The notes: generated by a model not told the origin, from the sequence alone. 64,000 bases of DNA from an uncultured Rhizobiaceae group bacterium (GCA_937930845.1 CALHBJ010000001.1:310001-374000); one strand, 5' to 3'; positions 25,745-35,631 are shown, counted from the stretch's first letter. Numbers and translations: made by a program.

Positions 25745-27284
25745 CGGGCCAGCGCCAGAAACCGAGGCGCAATTTGCGCAACACAAGCCATTCGTTCTGG
25801 TGGAACACGGGGTTCAGGGCACACGGATTACAGCGGTCAACGAACCTGCCTTTCAGGCTGGAGCACAGGTTGGGCAAATGCTGACCGATGCCCGCGCGGC
25901 CTGTCCGTTGATTGGTGTTGAACAGGCTGATCCAGAAGCGGATGAGGATGCGCTGCAACGGCTGGCGCTGTGGTGCACACGGTTCAGCCCAATTGTGGCG
26001 CTGGACCAAACGGCCCCCAAGGACAGCTTTGCCCGTGATTTTGGACTGTTCATCGACATTGAGGGGTGTGACCATTTGTTTGGCGGCGAGATGGCGCTGA
26101 TGCGGCTGATCACCAACAGCCTTGCCCGTTTCGGTTTCACCGCTCAGCTTGCCCTTGCGCCCACCCCTTGTGCGGCACATGCCCTGTCGCGCTATGGCGA
26201 GGGATTTGAAAATGCCCTCACCCTTGAAGACGCGCTGCACCTTACCGCGCCCTTGCCGGTTGAGGCATTGCGGTTAGCCGGGGACCGCACGCTGCTTTTG
26301 CGCCGTTTGGGGCTGAAAACCATTGCCAGCGTTGCGCAAATACCGCGCCACGCACTGGAGCGACGCTTCCGGGCGCGTGAAGATGCGAAATCAGTTCAAT
26401 TGCGGCTGGATCAATTATGCGGGCACATTCGCGAGCCGCTTGTTCCCCTGCGCGCGCCGGCCCCCTGGCGCAGCCATATGCCCTGCCCGGACCCGGCGCT
26501 GGACATCATTGCCGTGCGCTTTGCCCTGGGCGAACTGGTCAACCGTTTATGCGCGCGCATGGAAGAGGCAAGTGCGGGCGCGCGCGGCTGGCGATTGACG
26601 GCGTTTCAGGCCGATGGTGGCACCAGTTCTATTGCCATTCGCCTGTCACGCCCTTCGCGCCAACAGGGGCATATTTTGCGTTTGTTTGAAGAAAAGCTGG
26701 AAGCCATTGATCCGGGATATGGAATTGACGGATTTGTGCTGGAAGCCACCGATTGCGACCGCATCGATGCCAGCCAGACCACGCTGATGGCTGATGAACA
26801 GGCCGCCAATGAAGTTCTGGCGGCTGAAATGTCTGGCCTTGTCGACCGCCTGGCCAACCGCTTTGGGGCGCATAATGTCTATCGCGCAGCCCCGGTGAAA
26901 ACCCATATCCCGGAACGGGCGTGGCGCATGGTTACAGCTGGCAATACGGTCACATGGGCTGAGGTGGAGGTGGAAACCGTGTTTCGCACATCGCCCCGGC
27001 CTTTCCGGCTGTTTGACACACCAGAAGAAGCAAAGGTTACCGCCGGGGTGCCGGATGGCCCCCCAATCAGCTTTGGCTGGCGACGCCAGCAGCGCCATGT
27101 TACCCGCGCCCGTGGGCCGGAACGCATCGCCCCGGAATGGTGGCGCGAAGGGGCGCGCGGCACGGCAATACGTGATTATTACGAGGTCGAAGACAGCGAA
27201 GGCCGCCGCTACTGGCTTTACCGCCAGGGCATGTTTGGCGGCCTCAACCCACCGGGCTGGTTCGTGCATGGGGTGTTTGGCTGA
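25650..27284 (+). CDS. imuB: ImuB, Y-family polymerase-like clamp adaptor
   Basis: 544 residues from the ATG at 25650 (PRILSIWFPQFALDRYW). The Y-family fold is present, but the N-terminal acidic catalytic signature of active polymerases is replaced (WFPQFALDR), as expected of ImuB, which is non-catalytic and links DnaE2 to the beta clamp. The C-terminal ARGPERIAPEWW...RDYYEVED...YWLYRQGMFGG motif is the ImuB/ImuA-interaction signature. The frame is open far upstream of this start, but homologues begin at this motif. The stop is three bases before the dnaE2 ATG. Confidence 0.9.
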   Translation: MPRILSIWFPQFALDRYWRTHRQRQRSDTGLDGPAPETEAQFAQHKPFVLVEHGVQGTRITAVNEPAFQAGAQVGQMLTDARAACPLIGVEQADPEADEDALQRLALWCTRFSPIVALDQTAPKDSFARDFGLFIDIEGCDHLFGGEMALMRLITNSLARFGFTAQLALAPTPCAAHALSRYGEGFENALTLEDALHLTAPLPVEALRLAGDRTLLLRRLGLKTIASVAQIPRHALERRFRAREDAKSVQLRLDQLCGHIREPLVPLRAPAPWRSHMPCPDPALDIIAVRFALGELVNRLCARMEEASAGARGWRLTAFQADGGTSSIAIRLSRPSRQQGHILRLFEEKLEAIDPGYGIDGFVLEATDCDRIDASQTTLMADEQAANEVLAAEMSGLVDRLANRFGAHNVYRAAPVKTHIPERAWRMVTAGNTVTWAEVEVETVFRTSPRPFRLFDTPEEAKVTAGVPDGPPISFGWRRQQRHVTRARGPERIAPEWWREGARGTAIRDYYEVEDSEGRRYWLYRQGMFGGLNPPGWFVHGVFG

Positions 27285-27287
27285 ACC

Positions 27288-30200
27288 ATGAAACACCCGC
27301 CAAAACATACGGGGGAAAATCCCACAATCGCGTTTTCCCCTTCCAATAAGGGCAGCAAGAAACATGGGCGCCCGCCAGGCGTGCATGGCAATGGTTATGC
27401 TGAACTGCAATGCAGCAGCAATTTCTCGTTTCTGCGCGGCGCGTCCCACCCTGGCGAACTGGTGGCACAGGCCAAAGCCCTTGGTCTGGCGGCCATCGGG
27501 ATTGCCGACCGCAACACAGTCGCCGGGGTTGTGCGCGCCCATGCGGCAGCCAAAAAGGAAGGTCTGAAACTTCTTGTGGGGGCACGGATCGACCTTGTGC
27601 CCGAAGGCTTTTCGCCGCGCGTAAAAGAGGGGCGCAATGAAAAACTTGGCGAGAGCAAAATGGCCAGTGCGCCGCCTGCATTTTCCTGCCTGCTTTACCC
27701 CACGGACCGCGCCGCCTGGGGGCGTCTGACACGGCTTTTAAGCACCGGTAAAATGCGCGCCCAAAAGGGCGAATGCCATTTATGGTTTGACGATCTGCTT
27801 GGCGCATTGGAAGGGCAGATCATCATTGCCCTGCCGCCAGTTGAAGGATTGGGCGACGCAATTGGTGTTGCGGCACCACATGAAGATACGTCCGGTCTTC
27901 ATAATGTGATTCAACTGCCTGAGATAATGATTCAAGAAAGTGCGGCAGGCCAAAACCAGAATCAAAACAATACATTCTCTCACATGGTGGAGAGTTTGAA
28001 TCAGGCCAGCCCCGGCAATGTGTGGGTGGCAGCGCATATGCTTTACCGGGGAGATGACAGGCGGCGACTCAATCAACTCACCCAATTTTCACAGGCGCTT
28101 GGCATTCCGCTGGTGGCAACCAATGATGTTCATTATCACCACAGCGAGCGCCGCCCGTTGCAGGATGTGATCAGCTGTATTCGTGAAAAATGCACATTGG
28201 CCAATGCCGGATTCCGGCTGGCGCAGAATGCCGAGCGGCATCTCAAACCAGCAGTCGAAATGGCCCGCCTTTTTGCGGCCTGCCAGCAGGCTGTGGCGGC
28301 CACTTTGGAGATTGCCGGGCGGTGCCATTTCTCGCTTGATGAACTGTCTTACCATTACCCCCATGAGCCCGTGCCACCTGGCAAAACCGCGCAGCAGCAC
28401 CTGGAGGACATGACCTGGGCAGGCACAAAGGTTTTTTATCCCCATGGCCTGCCAGAAGCTGTGAAGAACAGCATCATTAAAGAATTGGCGTTGATCGAAA
28501 AGCTCAACTACGCGCCCTATTTTCTCACCGTTCATGACATTGTTGCCTGGGCACGCAAGGAGAAGATTCTGTGCCAGGGGCGCGGCTCTGCGGCAAATTC
28601 GGCGATCTGTTATTGCCTTGGCATAACGGCGGTGGACCCTTCCAAGATCAATTTGCTTTTCGAGCGGTTTCTTTCGGAAGAACGTAAGGAGCCGCCCGAC
28701 ATTGATGTGGATTTCGAACACGAACGCCGTGAGGAGGTTATTCAATATATCTACCGCCGTTACGGGCGTGAGCGTGCAGCCATCGCTGCCACCATCATTA
28801 CCTACCGCCCGCGCAGCGCCGTGCGCGAAGTTGGTAAAGTGATGGGGTTGAGTGAAGATGTCACCACCGCCCTAGCCTCCACCGTGTGGGGCTCATGGGG
28901 GCATGAAATTCCCAAGGATCACATCAACCAGGCCGGACTGGACCTCAGTGACCCGCTTTTGGGGCGCACAATTGAATTGACCCAGGAACTATTGGGCTTT
29001 CCCCGCCATCTTTCCCAGCATGTGGGCGGGTTTGTACTGACCGAAGACGCATTGGTGGATACTGTGCCGATTGGCAATGCGGCGATGGACGAACGCTCGT
29101 TCATTGAATGGGACAAGGATGATATTGACGAATTGAGGATCATGAAAGTCGACGTGCTGGCGCTTGGCATGTTGTCATGCATCCGCAAATGTTTCGACCT
29201 TGTGCGCGCCCATTACGGGCTGAACTATCATCTCGCCAACCTGCCGGTGGAAGACCGTGCGACCTATGAAATGCTGCAACGGGGGGATTCGCTGGGCACA
29301 TTTCAGGTGGAAAGCCGGGCCCAGATGAACATGCTCCCCCGGCTGAAGCCCAACAAGTTTTACGATCTGGTCATCCAGGTGGCCATTGTGCGCCCCGGCC
29401 CCATTCAGGGGGACATGGTGCACCCCTATCTGCGCCGCCGCGACGGGCTGGAGACCATTGAATATCCCGAACCTGCACCGGAACATGGGGATCGTGATGA
29501 GTTGCGCAATATTTTGGGCCGCACGCTGGGCGTCCCCTTGTTTCAGGAACAGGCGATGCAGATTGCCATTGATGCAGCTAAATTTTCCGCAGATGAGGCC
29601 AACCAGTTACGCAAGGCCATGGCCACGTTTCGCCGTGCAGGCACCATTCACACATTGCAGGAAAAGATGGTCGGGCGGATGATCCAGCGCGGCTATGACC
29701 CGGATTTTTCCAAACGCTGTTTTGAACAGATCAAGGGCTTTGGCGAATATGGTTTTCCAGAAAGCCATGCCGCCTCTTTTGCCTTGCTGGTCTATGTCTC
29801 TTCCTGGTTGAAATGCCACTTTCCCGATGTGTTTTGCGCCGGGTTGCTGAATGCCCAACCGATGGGGTTTTATGCACCGGCACAGATTGTGCGGGACGCC
29901 CGCGACCATGGCGTTGAAGTGCGCCCCATCGATATTAATTTCAGCGATTGGGACAATACGCTGGAGGAGAATTTCGATGGCAACCATGCGGTGCGTCTTG
30001 GCTTCCGCCAGGCAGACGGGTTGCGTGAAGACGCCATGCGCGCCTTCGTGGAAAAGCGGCAAGAATTGCCAAATTTCACAACACTGGAACAAGTGCGCCG
30101 CCGTGCCCCACTGAGCATTGCCACCTTGGAAAAACTGGCGGCAAATGATGCGTTTCGCTCGCTGGGCATGGACCGCCGCGCCGGGTTGTGGGCCGTGCGC

Positions 30201-31082
30201 GGATTGGTGAGCGATACGCAATTGCCATTATTCGCCGCCGCCGATACGGACACTTTGGGGCCGGATGTGCCCGTTATTTTGCCGGCCATGCGCGAGAGTG
30301 AACATGTGGTCGCCGATTACCAAACGCACCGCCTTTCCCTGAAGGCGCATCCATTATCATTCCTGCGTGCCCGTTATACTAAAAGGCGCATGATCGTTGC
30401 CAGTGACCTGTGGCATATGCGGCAGGGCCAGCGCTGCACAATTGCCGGTGTTGTGCTTGTGCGCCAACGGCCCGGCACCGCAAAAGGTGTGGTTTTCATG
30501 ACACTGGAAGATGAAACGGGTGTGGCCAATATCGTGATCTGGAAAAAAGTCATGGAGAAGCACCGCAAGATCGTCATGACGGCCCGGCTTGTGCAGATTG
30601 AAGGTGAGGTTCAGCGCGCAGGCGATGTCATCCATGTGGTCGCGCGGCGCATGGCCGACCTGACCGACGATCTGGACACACTTTCTGATGATATATTGCC
30701 GGAAACCGTTGCCCATGCCGATCATGTGCGTTCGCCCCTGCCCTCCCATTCCGGCGGCAAGCCGGAAAGCCGCAAACGACAGGAGCGGCTGGAGGCGGCC
30801 GGACGGGCCATCGATTCCATATCCAGCACCCTGCCCATACCGCTGGCCCATGCCGATGAGGCAAGTCGCGGGGGCGCGGGCAATGAATATTTGCGTATGA
30901 GCCGCGCCCAGCGCGAAGCCGCAGACCGCGCAGCGTTGAAAGAAGGATTACCGGTGGAAGTTGTGACGGGACCGGGCCGGGCACGAAAAGAACGCAAGCG
31001 CAAAAGCGTTTTCACAGCTCCCGCAAGGGGCAGCCACCCGCGCAATGTGCGGGTTATCCCCAAGAGCCGGGATTTTCATTAG
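27288..31082 (+). CDS. dnaE2: Error-prone DNA polymerase III alpha-subunit homologue DnaE2 (ImuC)
   Basis: 1264 residues, longer than most DnaE2 proteins (about 1080-1150). The N-terminal PHP domain (YAELQCSSNFSFLRGASHP) is followed by the polymerase core with the catalytic PDIDVDFEHERREE (Asp471, Asp473, Asp475). Next come helix-hairpin-helix and OB domains (RPGTAKGVVFMTLEDETGVANIVIW) and the usual IPKSRDFH C-terminus. Extra length lies in a low-complexity insert at about 183-230 (IMIQESAAGQNQNQNNTF) and in a charged region before the C-terminus (about 1145-1250). It replaces the replicative polymerase at lesions in the SOS response. Cotranscribed with imuA and imuB. Confidence 0.95.
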   Translation: MKHPPKHTGENPTIAFSPSNKGSKKHGRPPGVHGNGYAELQCSSNFSFLRGASHPGELVAQAKALGLAAIGIADRNTVAGVVRAHAAAKKEGLKLLVGARIDLVPEGFSPRVKEGRNEKLGESKMASAPPAFSCLLYPTDRAAWGRLTRLLSTGKMRAQKGECHLWFDDLLGALEGQIIIALPPVEGLGDAIGVAAPHEDTSGLHNVIQLPEIMIQESAAGQNQNQNNTFSHMVESLNQASPGNVWVAAHMLYRGDDRRRLNQLTQFSQALGIPLVATNDVHYHHSERRPLQDVISCIREKCTLANAGFRLAQNAERHLKPAVEMARLFAACQQAVAATLEIAGRCHFSLDELSYHYPHEPVPPGKTAQQHLEDMTWAGTKVFYPHGLPEAVKNSIIKELALIEKLNYAPYFLTVHDIVAWARKEKILCQGRGSAANSAICYCLGITAVDPSKINLLFERFLSEERKEPPDIDVDFEHERREEVIQYIYRRYGRERAAIAATIITYRPRSAVREVGKVMGLSEDVTTALASTVWGSWGHEIPKDHINQAGLDLSDPLLGRTIELTQELLGFPRHLSQHVGGFVLTEDALVDTVPIGNAAMDERSFIEWDKDDIDELRIMKVDVLALGMLSCIRKCFDLVRAHYGLNYHLANLPVEDRATYEMLQRGDSLGTFQVESRAQMNMLPRLKPNKFYDLVIQVAIVRPGPIQGDMVHPYLRRRDGLETIEYPEPAPEHGDRDELRNILGRTLGVPLFQEQAMQIAIDAAKFSADEANQLRKAMATFRRAGTIHTLQEKMVGRMIQRGYDPDFSKRCFEQIKGFGEYGFPESHAASFALLVYVSSWLKCHFPDVFCAGLLNAQPMGFYAPAQIVRDARDHGVEVRPIDINFSDWDNTLEENFDGNHAVRLGFRQADGLREDAMRAFVEKRQELPNFTTLEQVRRRAPLSIATLEKLAANDAFRSLGMDRRAGLWAVRGLVSDTQLPLFAAADTDTLGPDVPVILPAMRESEHVVADYQTHRLSLKAHPLSFLRARYTKRRMIVASDLWHMRQGQRCTIAGVVLVRQRPGTAKGVVFMTLEDETGVANIVIWKKVMEKHRKIVMTARLVQIEGEVQRAGDVIHVVARRMADLTDDLDTLSDDILPETVAHADHVRSPLPSHSGGKPESRKRQERLEAAGRAIDSISSTLPIPLAHADEASRGGAGNEYLRMSRAQREAADRAALKEGLPVEVVTGPGRARKERKRKSVFTAPARGSHPRNVRVIPKSRDFH

Positions 31083-31104
31083 CAACACGCTCTGAATAAG
31101 GGCT

Positions 31105-31572
31105 CTAACGTTCCAGGCTGATCACGCCAGTCGCCTGATTAATGCGCACATGGACCGTCGCTTTGCTGGACTGGATGCCATCAATATAGCGCTCCACCGG
31201 GACGGACAGGCGCAAGCCCAATGCAGCATCATAACTGGACGCGACACCCGGCACGTCCACAGATTGAAAGCCGGTGAATTTTTGGCCATCGGAGAGGATG
31301 CGACACCCGCGCAATCCAAGTTCATCATTTGGATCCGGGGCCAAAATGACCATATGGCTGGAACAACATGCCGGTTCACCGCCAGTGTCCACATGCACAA
31401 TGCGAATGAGCCCATTGGCAAAAGTGCGGGTGGATTGCTCCCACGGCTCAACCACATCCGCCACCCCTGCCGGGCCATCACATTCCATGAGCGAAGCTTC
31501 GGCCATTGCCGGCCCCGCCACCAGGATCGCGCACAAAGTGATAAAACAACGCTTCAAACCAGAACAAATCAT
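31105..31572 (-). CDS. Secreted hypothetical protein
   Basis: 155 residues with a clear signal peptide (LCAILVAGPAMA) and a mature domain of about 130 residues with three or four cysteines (CDGPAG, CCSSHM, GLRGC) that could form disulfides in the periplasm. Weak GGGGAA precedes the ATG. No family is recognised. It lies convergently 20 bases from the end of dnaE2 and divergent from the HAD gene. Confidence 0.65.
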   Translation of the reverse strand: MICSGLKRCFITLCAILVAGPAMAEASLMECDGPAGVADVVEPWEQSTRTFANGLIRIVHVDTGGEPACCSSHMVILAPDPNDELGLRGCRILSDGQKFTGFQSVDVPGVASSYDAALGLRLSVPVERYIDGIQSSKATVHVRINQATGVISLER

Positions 31573-31637
31573 ACCTGCACATTCCCCAAGTAAATCTTAG
31601 ATTGCGCCCCACGTCACAGTGCGACAAACAGGACCGC

Positions 31638-32357
31638 ATGACAATCAAAGCAATCCTTTTCGACAAAGATGGCACACTCGTCGATTTTGACGCCACGTTT
31701 GCGCCCGCGACCGCAAAGGTGCTGGACGAACTTGCCGGAGGCGACCATGACATTCGCGCACGGCTCGACAGTGCGATGGGGTTTGATCGCATGGCCTGTT
31801 TGATCGACCCGGATTCAGAGCTGGTCGACGGGAGCGTTGAAGACATCGCCGTAAAACTGATGCCGCATGTGGCAATCCCTGCAGATATCATGTCCAAAGA
31901 CATGCTGATGCGCCTGGTGGATGAATTATACATCCGACATTCCGCCATAAGCGTTGTACCCTTTGACTTCCTGGTGCCCACACTTAACGCGCTGGATGGC
32001 CTGGGGCTGACCCTTGGAGTGGCAACCAATGATTCACAAGCAGGTGCCCACGCCCATTTAAGCGCGGTTGGCGTGTTGCACCGTTTTGAATTCATTGCCG
32101 GTTACGACAGCGGCCATGGCGCGAAGCCAGGGCCTGGCATGGTCGAGGCATTTGCCGCTCACCTTGCCATCCATCCAAGCGAACTGATTATGGTGGGCGA
32201 CAGCGAACATGATTGCCGGTCCGGCAAATCCGCAGGCGCCCTGGCGGTTGGAGTTACATCGGGAAGCGCGCTGGCAAGCGAACTCAAAACCCATGCCGAT
32301 TATGTTCTAAAAGACATCAGCGCCTTGCCGGAATTGGTGCAAAGCCTCAATCAGTAA
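31638..32357 (+). CDS. HAD-superfamily hydrolase, phosphoglycolate-phosphatase-like
   Basis: 239 residues from the ATG at 31638 (the frame is open upstream). The four HAD motifs are present: DKDGT (motif I, nucleophile Asp), VATNDS (II), KPGPGM (III) and VGDSEHDC (IV). The helical cap resembles GPH-type phosphatases, so a small phospho-metabolite is the likely substrate, but specificity cannot be read. It overlaps the convergent PPOX-like gene by seven bases. Confidence 0.85.
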   Translation: MTIKAILFDKDGTLVDFDATFAPATAKVLDELAGGDHDIRARLDSAMGFDRMACLIDPDSELVDGSVEDIAVKLMPHVAIPADIMSKDMLMRLVDELYIRHSAISVVPFDFLVPTLNALDGLGLTLGVATNDSQAGAHAHLSAVGVLHRFEFIAGYDSGHGAKPGPGMVEAFAAHLAIHPSELIMVGDSEHDCRSGKSAGALAVGVTSGSALASELKTHADYVLKDISALPELVQSLNQ

Positions 32358-32965
32358 AGTGTTTTGGCCTGTCTTTCCGGCAGGTTTGCATCATAGGTAT
32401 TGGCATCAAATTCTGAAATCGCCGACTTTACCAATTCACCGGCGGTGGGAAGTGTGCGGGGATCAACATGCCTGGACACATCCCAAAGACCGGCGCGCTT
32501 GATCGCCCGGGCGCACTGAAAATACATCGTCTCAATGGAAATGACGACAACGGTTGCGGGCAATTTGTCGCCATGGACGAACCGCTGACGCAGTTCATCG
32601 TCAGTTGTGATCATTGCGCTGCCATTTATCCGCAAACATTCGTTCCATCCCGGAATCATCAACAAAAGCGCAATACGGGGATCGGCAATGATGTTGCGCA
32701 AAGTATCGAGCCGGTTATTGCCACGACGGTCTGCGAAGGCAAGCGTGGTGTCGTTGAGAATATGAACGCAGCCCGGTCCGTCGCCACGGGGCGAACAATC
32801 AAGTCCATCCGGCCCGGCGCTGGCCACAGCAAAGAACGGGCTTGCTTCAATCAAGCGGCGATATTCGCCATTAACCGCCGTAATCTCCTTGCGTATGGTC
32901 GCCTCGGCAGGCGCATCATAAAGCGCCTCAAGCTTGGCTATCGATTGCACCTGCATTTGGCTCAT
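32351..32965 (-). CDS. Pyridoxamine-5'-phosphate-oxidase-like FMN flavoprotein (MSMEG_1061-type)
   Basis: 204 residues with the split-barrel flavin fold: AVASAGPDGLDCSPRGDGPG for the FMN phosphate loop, LAFADRRGNNRLDTLRNI and GWNECLRINGSA. This pattern is that of the MSMEG_1061 family of FMN/F420-related PPOX flavoproteins, whose substrates are mostly unknown. It is divergent from a membrane-protein gene. Confidence 0.82.
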   Translation of the reverse strand: MSQMQVQSIAKLEALYDAPAEATIRKEITAVNGEYRRLIEASPFFAVASAGPDGLDCSPRGDGPGCVHILNDTTLAFADRRGNNRLDTLRNIIADPRIALLLMIPGWNECLRINGSAMITTDDELRQRFVHGDKLPATVVVISIETMYFQCARAIKRAGLWDVSRHVDPRTLPTAGELVKSAISEFDANTYDANLPERQAKTLY

Positions 32966-33059
32966 CCCGTTTCGACCGTTTGACTTGTACCGCGACTTTG
33001 GCTTAGCAAAGCATCAAGCGGTCGACCACCGACATTTCACAAAAATCAAGAAGAGCACA

Positions 33060-33740
33060 TTGAACAAGCCATTCACCTTTTTTACCGCCTGGTTGCCGCT
33101 GCTGTTGAGCATCGTTCTTCCCGTTTGGGCCTATGTGAACTTCGACAGCTACATAGCAATTTTCCAGAACGAGCGGGCCGGTTTGATGGAATGGGAACAC
33201 GCCCTGTTCCCGTTCTTTGCGGCCATAATCGTGATTGGCATATTGCTGCGGCACTTCGCAAAGCTGGACTGGCTGTTGGTCTGCTACCTTGTGATCATGA
33301 CTGTCGGTTGCATCTATCTTGCCGGCGAAGAGCTTAGCTGGGGCCAACATTTGCTGCGGTGGGAAACATCCGAGCACTGGAAACAACTAAACAGTCAAAA
33401 TGAAACCAACCTGCACAACAACAGCTACCTGTTGAATTTGTTGCCGCGCACAATTTTGATCATCGCAATTGTTCTTGGCGCAACGTTGTTTCAATGGATA
33501 TTGAAAAACCGCCGGGAACTGATCCCTGAGCGGGCGCTGATTGTCTATCCACCTGCCACATTGCTGATGTGCGCCATACTGATCCTCGTGTGGGAGGTCA
33601 TCATTCAAATTGGCAACAATGTGGATATTTCCGCAGTGCTGCCCCTGCACGATGGTGAAGTGCAGGAGGTCTTTATCGTTTGGGCGGTACTGCTCTATGC
33701 GCTGGAATTGCGCAAAAGGTTTGCGCAATCCAGCTCGTGA
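33060..33740 (+). CDS. Polytopic membrane protein with conserved GEELSWGQ motif
   Basis: About 226 residues from a TTG at 33060 (NKPFTFFTAWLPLLLSIVLP). The frame is also open from an ATG at 32934, but that would overlap the divergent gene. Five or six membrane helices. The third segment ends in YLAGEELSWGQHLLRW and is followed by NETNLHNNSYLLNL; this GEE(I/L)SWGQ...ETNLHN pattern recurs in bacterial membrane proteins of unknown function. The two acidic residues and His inside the membrane region could bind metal or a proton, but this is inference. Confidence 0.7.
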   Translation: MNKPFTFFTAWLPLLLSIVLPVWAYVNFDSYIAIFQNERAGLMEWEHALFPFFAAIIVIGILLRHFAKLDWLLVCYLVIMTVGCIYLAGEELSWGQHLLRWETSEHWKQLNSQNETNLHNNSYLLNLLPRTILIIAIVLGATLFQWILKNRRELIPERALIVYPPATLLMCAILILVWEVIIQIGNNVDISAVLPLHDGEVQEVFIVWAVLLYALELRKRFAQSSS

Positions 33741-33767
33741 GATGGCGAAACGAACGCCGACCGGCAC

Positions 33768-35453
33768 TTACATATTAGGATAGACCGGCCCTTCGCCACC
33801 CTGGGGTGGAACCCATTTGATATTTTGATTGGGATCCTTGATGTCGCAGGTTTTGCAGTGCACGCAATTTTGCGCGTTGATCACGTAAGTCGCGGTGGCA
33901 TCCCCCTCTTTTGCGGCATCGCCCTTGTCATCGACCCATTCATAAACACCCACCGGGCAATAGCGCCGAGACAGGCCCGCATAGACATCGAATTCCGAAC
34001 TCTTCTGCAAATCCGCATTCAGCAATTTGAGGTGCTTTGGCTGATCTTCCTCATGATTGGTGTTCGACAGGAACACGGATGAGGAGCGGTCAAAGGTCAA
34101 TACACCATCGGGTTTTGCATACTCGATTGGTTCATGCTGGCTGGCCGGTTCGGTGGCTTCATAATCTGCCTTGGCGTGTTTCATCGTTCCAAAAAACGAG
34201 AACCCACCAAGCAATGATGTGCACCACATGTCAAAGCCGCTCAAAATCGTGCCCAGAACAGAGCCGTATTTCGTGACCATGGGTTTCACATTGCGCACGG
34301 GTTTGAGATCTTTGCCCACATCACTGCTGCGCCAGGCTGCTTCGTAGCTGGCCAATTCGTCATTGGCCCGACCATCTGATAATGCCTGCGCCACATGTTC
34401 TGCTGCCAACATGCCTGACAACATGGCATTATGGCTGCCTTTAATGCGTGGCACGTTGACGAAACCGGCAGAACATCCAAGCAATGCACCACCTGGGAAA
34501 GAAAGGCGCGGCACCGACTGCCAGCCGCCCTGGGTGATGGCCCGCGCGCCATAGGACAAGCGCTTGCCACCTTCCAGCAAGGGCGCAATTGACGGATGGG
34601 TTTTGAATTTCTGGAATTCTTCGAAGGGCGACAGGTAAGGGTTTTTGTAACCCAGGGCCACGACATAGCCCACATAAACCTGGTTGTCTTCGATGTGATA
34701 GATGAACGAACCACCATCCTGATTGTTTTTCAGCGGCCAGCCGAGCGTGTGCAAAACACTACCTTCGTCATGCTTTTCGGGGGCAACTTCCCACAATTCC
34801 TTGAAGCCCAGACCGAACTTTTGCGGATCGCTGTTGTCGCCCAGATCGAATTTTGCAATCAAGTCTTTGGCCAGTGAACCACGGGCACCTTCGCCGATGA
34901 GAACATATTTGCCGTGCAGTTCCACACCGCGTTCGAAATTGGGGCCCGGTGTCCCATCACGCAGAACGCCCATATCGCCGGTTGCAACGCCGATTACGGC
35001 TCCTGCGTCGTTGTAAACCACTTCGGCGGCGGCGAAGCCGGGGAAAATTTCCACGCCCAGCGCTTCGGCCTTGGTGGCCATCCAACGGCACACATTGCCA
35101 AGGGAAACGATGTAATTGCCATGATTGTTCATGAGTTTTGGCATGGCCCATGTGGGCAGCGGAATTTTGCCGCCCTCCCCCATGAGGAAGAACTTGTCCT
35201 TGCGCACGGGCACTTTGAAGGGATGATCTTCTTCGTCACGCCAGTTGGGGAACAAACGGTCCACGGCCACAGGGTCAACAACCGCGCCAGAAAGAATATG
35301 AGCGCCGATTTCGGCCCCTTTTTCCAGCACCACCACATTGATGTTCTCATCTACCTGCTTCAGGCGGATCGCGGCTGCCAGACCAGAAGGACCGCCACCG
35401 ACGATCACAACATCAAATTCCATGCTCTCGCGTGGTTCCATCTCTTCGCTCAT
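33768..35453 (-). CDS. Electron-transfer-flavoprotein:ubiquinone oxidoreductase (ETF-QO)
   Basis: 561 residues, collinear with mammalian ETFDH and bacterial ETF-QO. FAD-binding motif VVIVGGGPSGLAAAIRLKQ at the N-terminus, ubiquinone/FAD region GALLGCSAGFVNVPRIKGSHNA, and C-terminal 4Fe-4S cluster cysteines (YCPVGVYEW and CVHCKTCDIKDPNQNI). It passes electrons from acyl-CoA dehydrogenases through ETF to the quinone pool at the inner membrane. It lies downstream of the acyl-CoA operon but 178 bases away, with a palindrome in the gap, so it likely has its own promoter. ETF subunits themselves are not in the window. Confidence 0.96.
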   Translation of the reverse strand: MSEEMEPRESMEFDVVIVGGGPSGLAAAIRLKQVDENINVVVLEKGAEIGAHILSGAVVDPVAVDRLFPNWRDEEDHPFKVPVRKDKFFLMGEGGKIPLPTWAMPKLMNNHGNYIVSLGNVCRWMATKAEALGVEIFPGFAAAEVVYNDAGAVIGVATGDMGVLRDGTPGPNFERGVELHGKYVLIGEGARGSLAKDLIAKFDLGDNSDPQKFGLGFKELWEVAPEKHDEGSVLHTLGWPLKNNQDGGSFIYHIEDNQVYVGYVVALGYKNPYLSPFEEFQKFKTHPSIAPLLEGGKRLSYGARAITQGGWQSVPRLSFPGGALLGCSAGFVNVPRIKGSHNAMLSGMLAAEHVAQALSDGRANDELASYEAAWRSSDVGKDLKPVRNVKPMVTKYGSVLGTILSGFDMWCTSLLGGFSFFGTMKHAKADYEATEPASQHEPIEYAKPDGVLTFDRSSSVFLSNTNHEEDQPKHLKLLNADLQKSSEFDVYAGLSRRYCPVGVYEWVDDKGDAAKEGDATATYVINAQNCVHCKTCDIKDPNQNIKWVPPQGGEGPVYPNM

Positions 35454-35499
35454 TTTCGGCTTCCTTTCGCCAAAATATCAAAATTTTTGTCCACCGCGA

Positions 35500-35513
35500 T
35501 TGGAGCGCTCCAA
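35500..35513. promoter_or_regulatory. Perfect palindrome TTGGAGCGCTCCAA, LacI-type operator-like
   Basis: A perfect 14-base palindrome with central CG, the general form of LacI-family operators, 47 bases upstream of the ETF-QO ATG (minus strand). No LacI gene is adjacent. Position suggests that it regulates ETF-QO transcription; the regulator is unknown. Confidence 0.4.
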
Positions 35514-35631
35514 CGGGTGAAACGGTTGCGCGGTGTTAGACCATCAGTAAAGCGCGATCAAATGCTTTAGCGCCAAACACTTATTTCTGAGCCGTTCGTG
35601 AGCAAAGGTGCAATTCAGCGGACTGCCCCTT

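Noticed and set aside
26646-27542. 298-codon minus-strand frame across the imuB/dnaE2 junction
   Set aside because: Antisense to two well-supported genes and lacking recognisable sequence.
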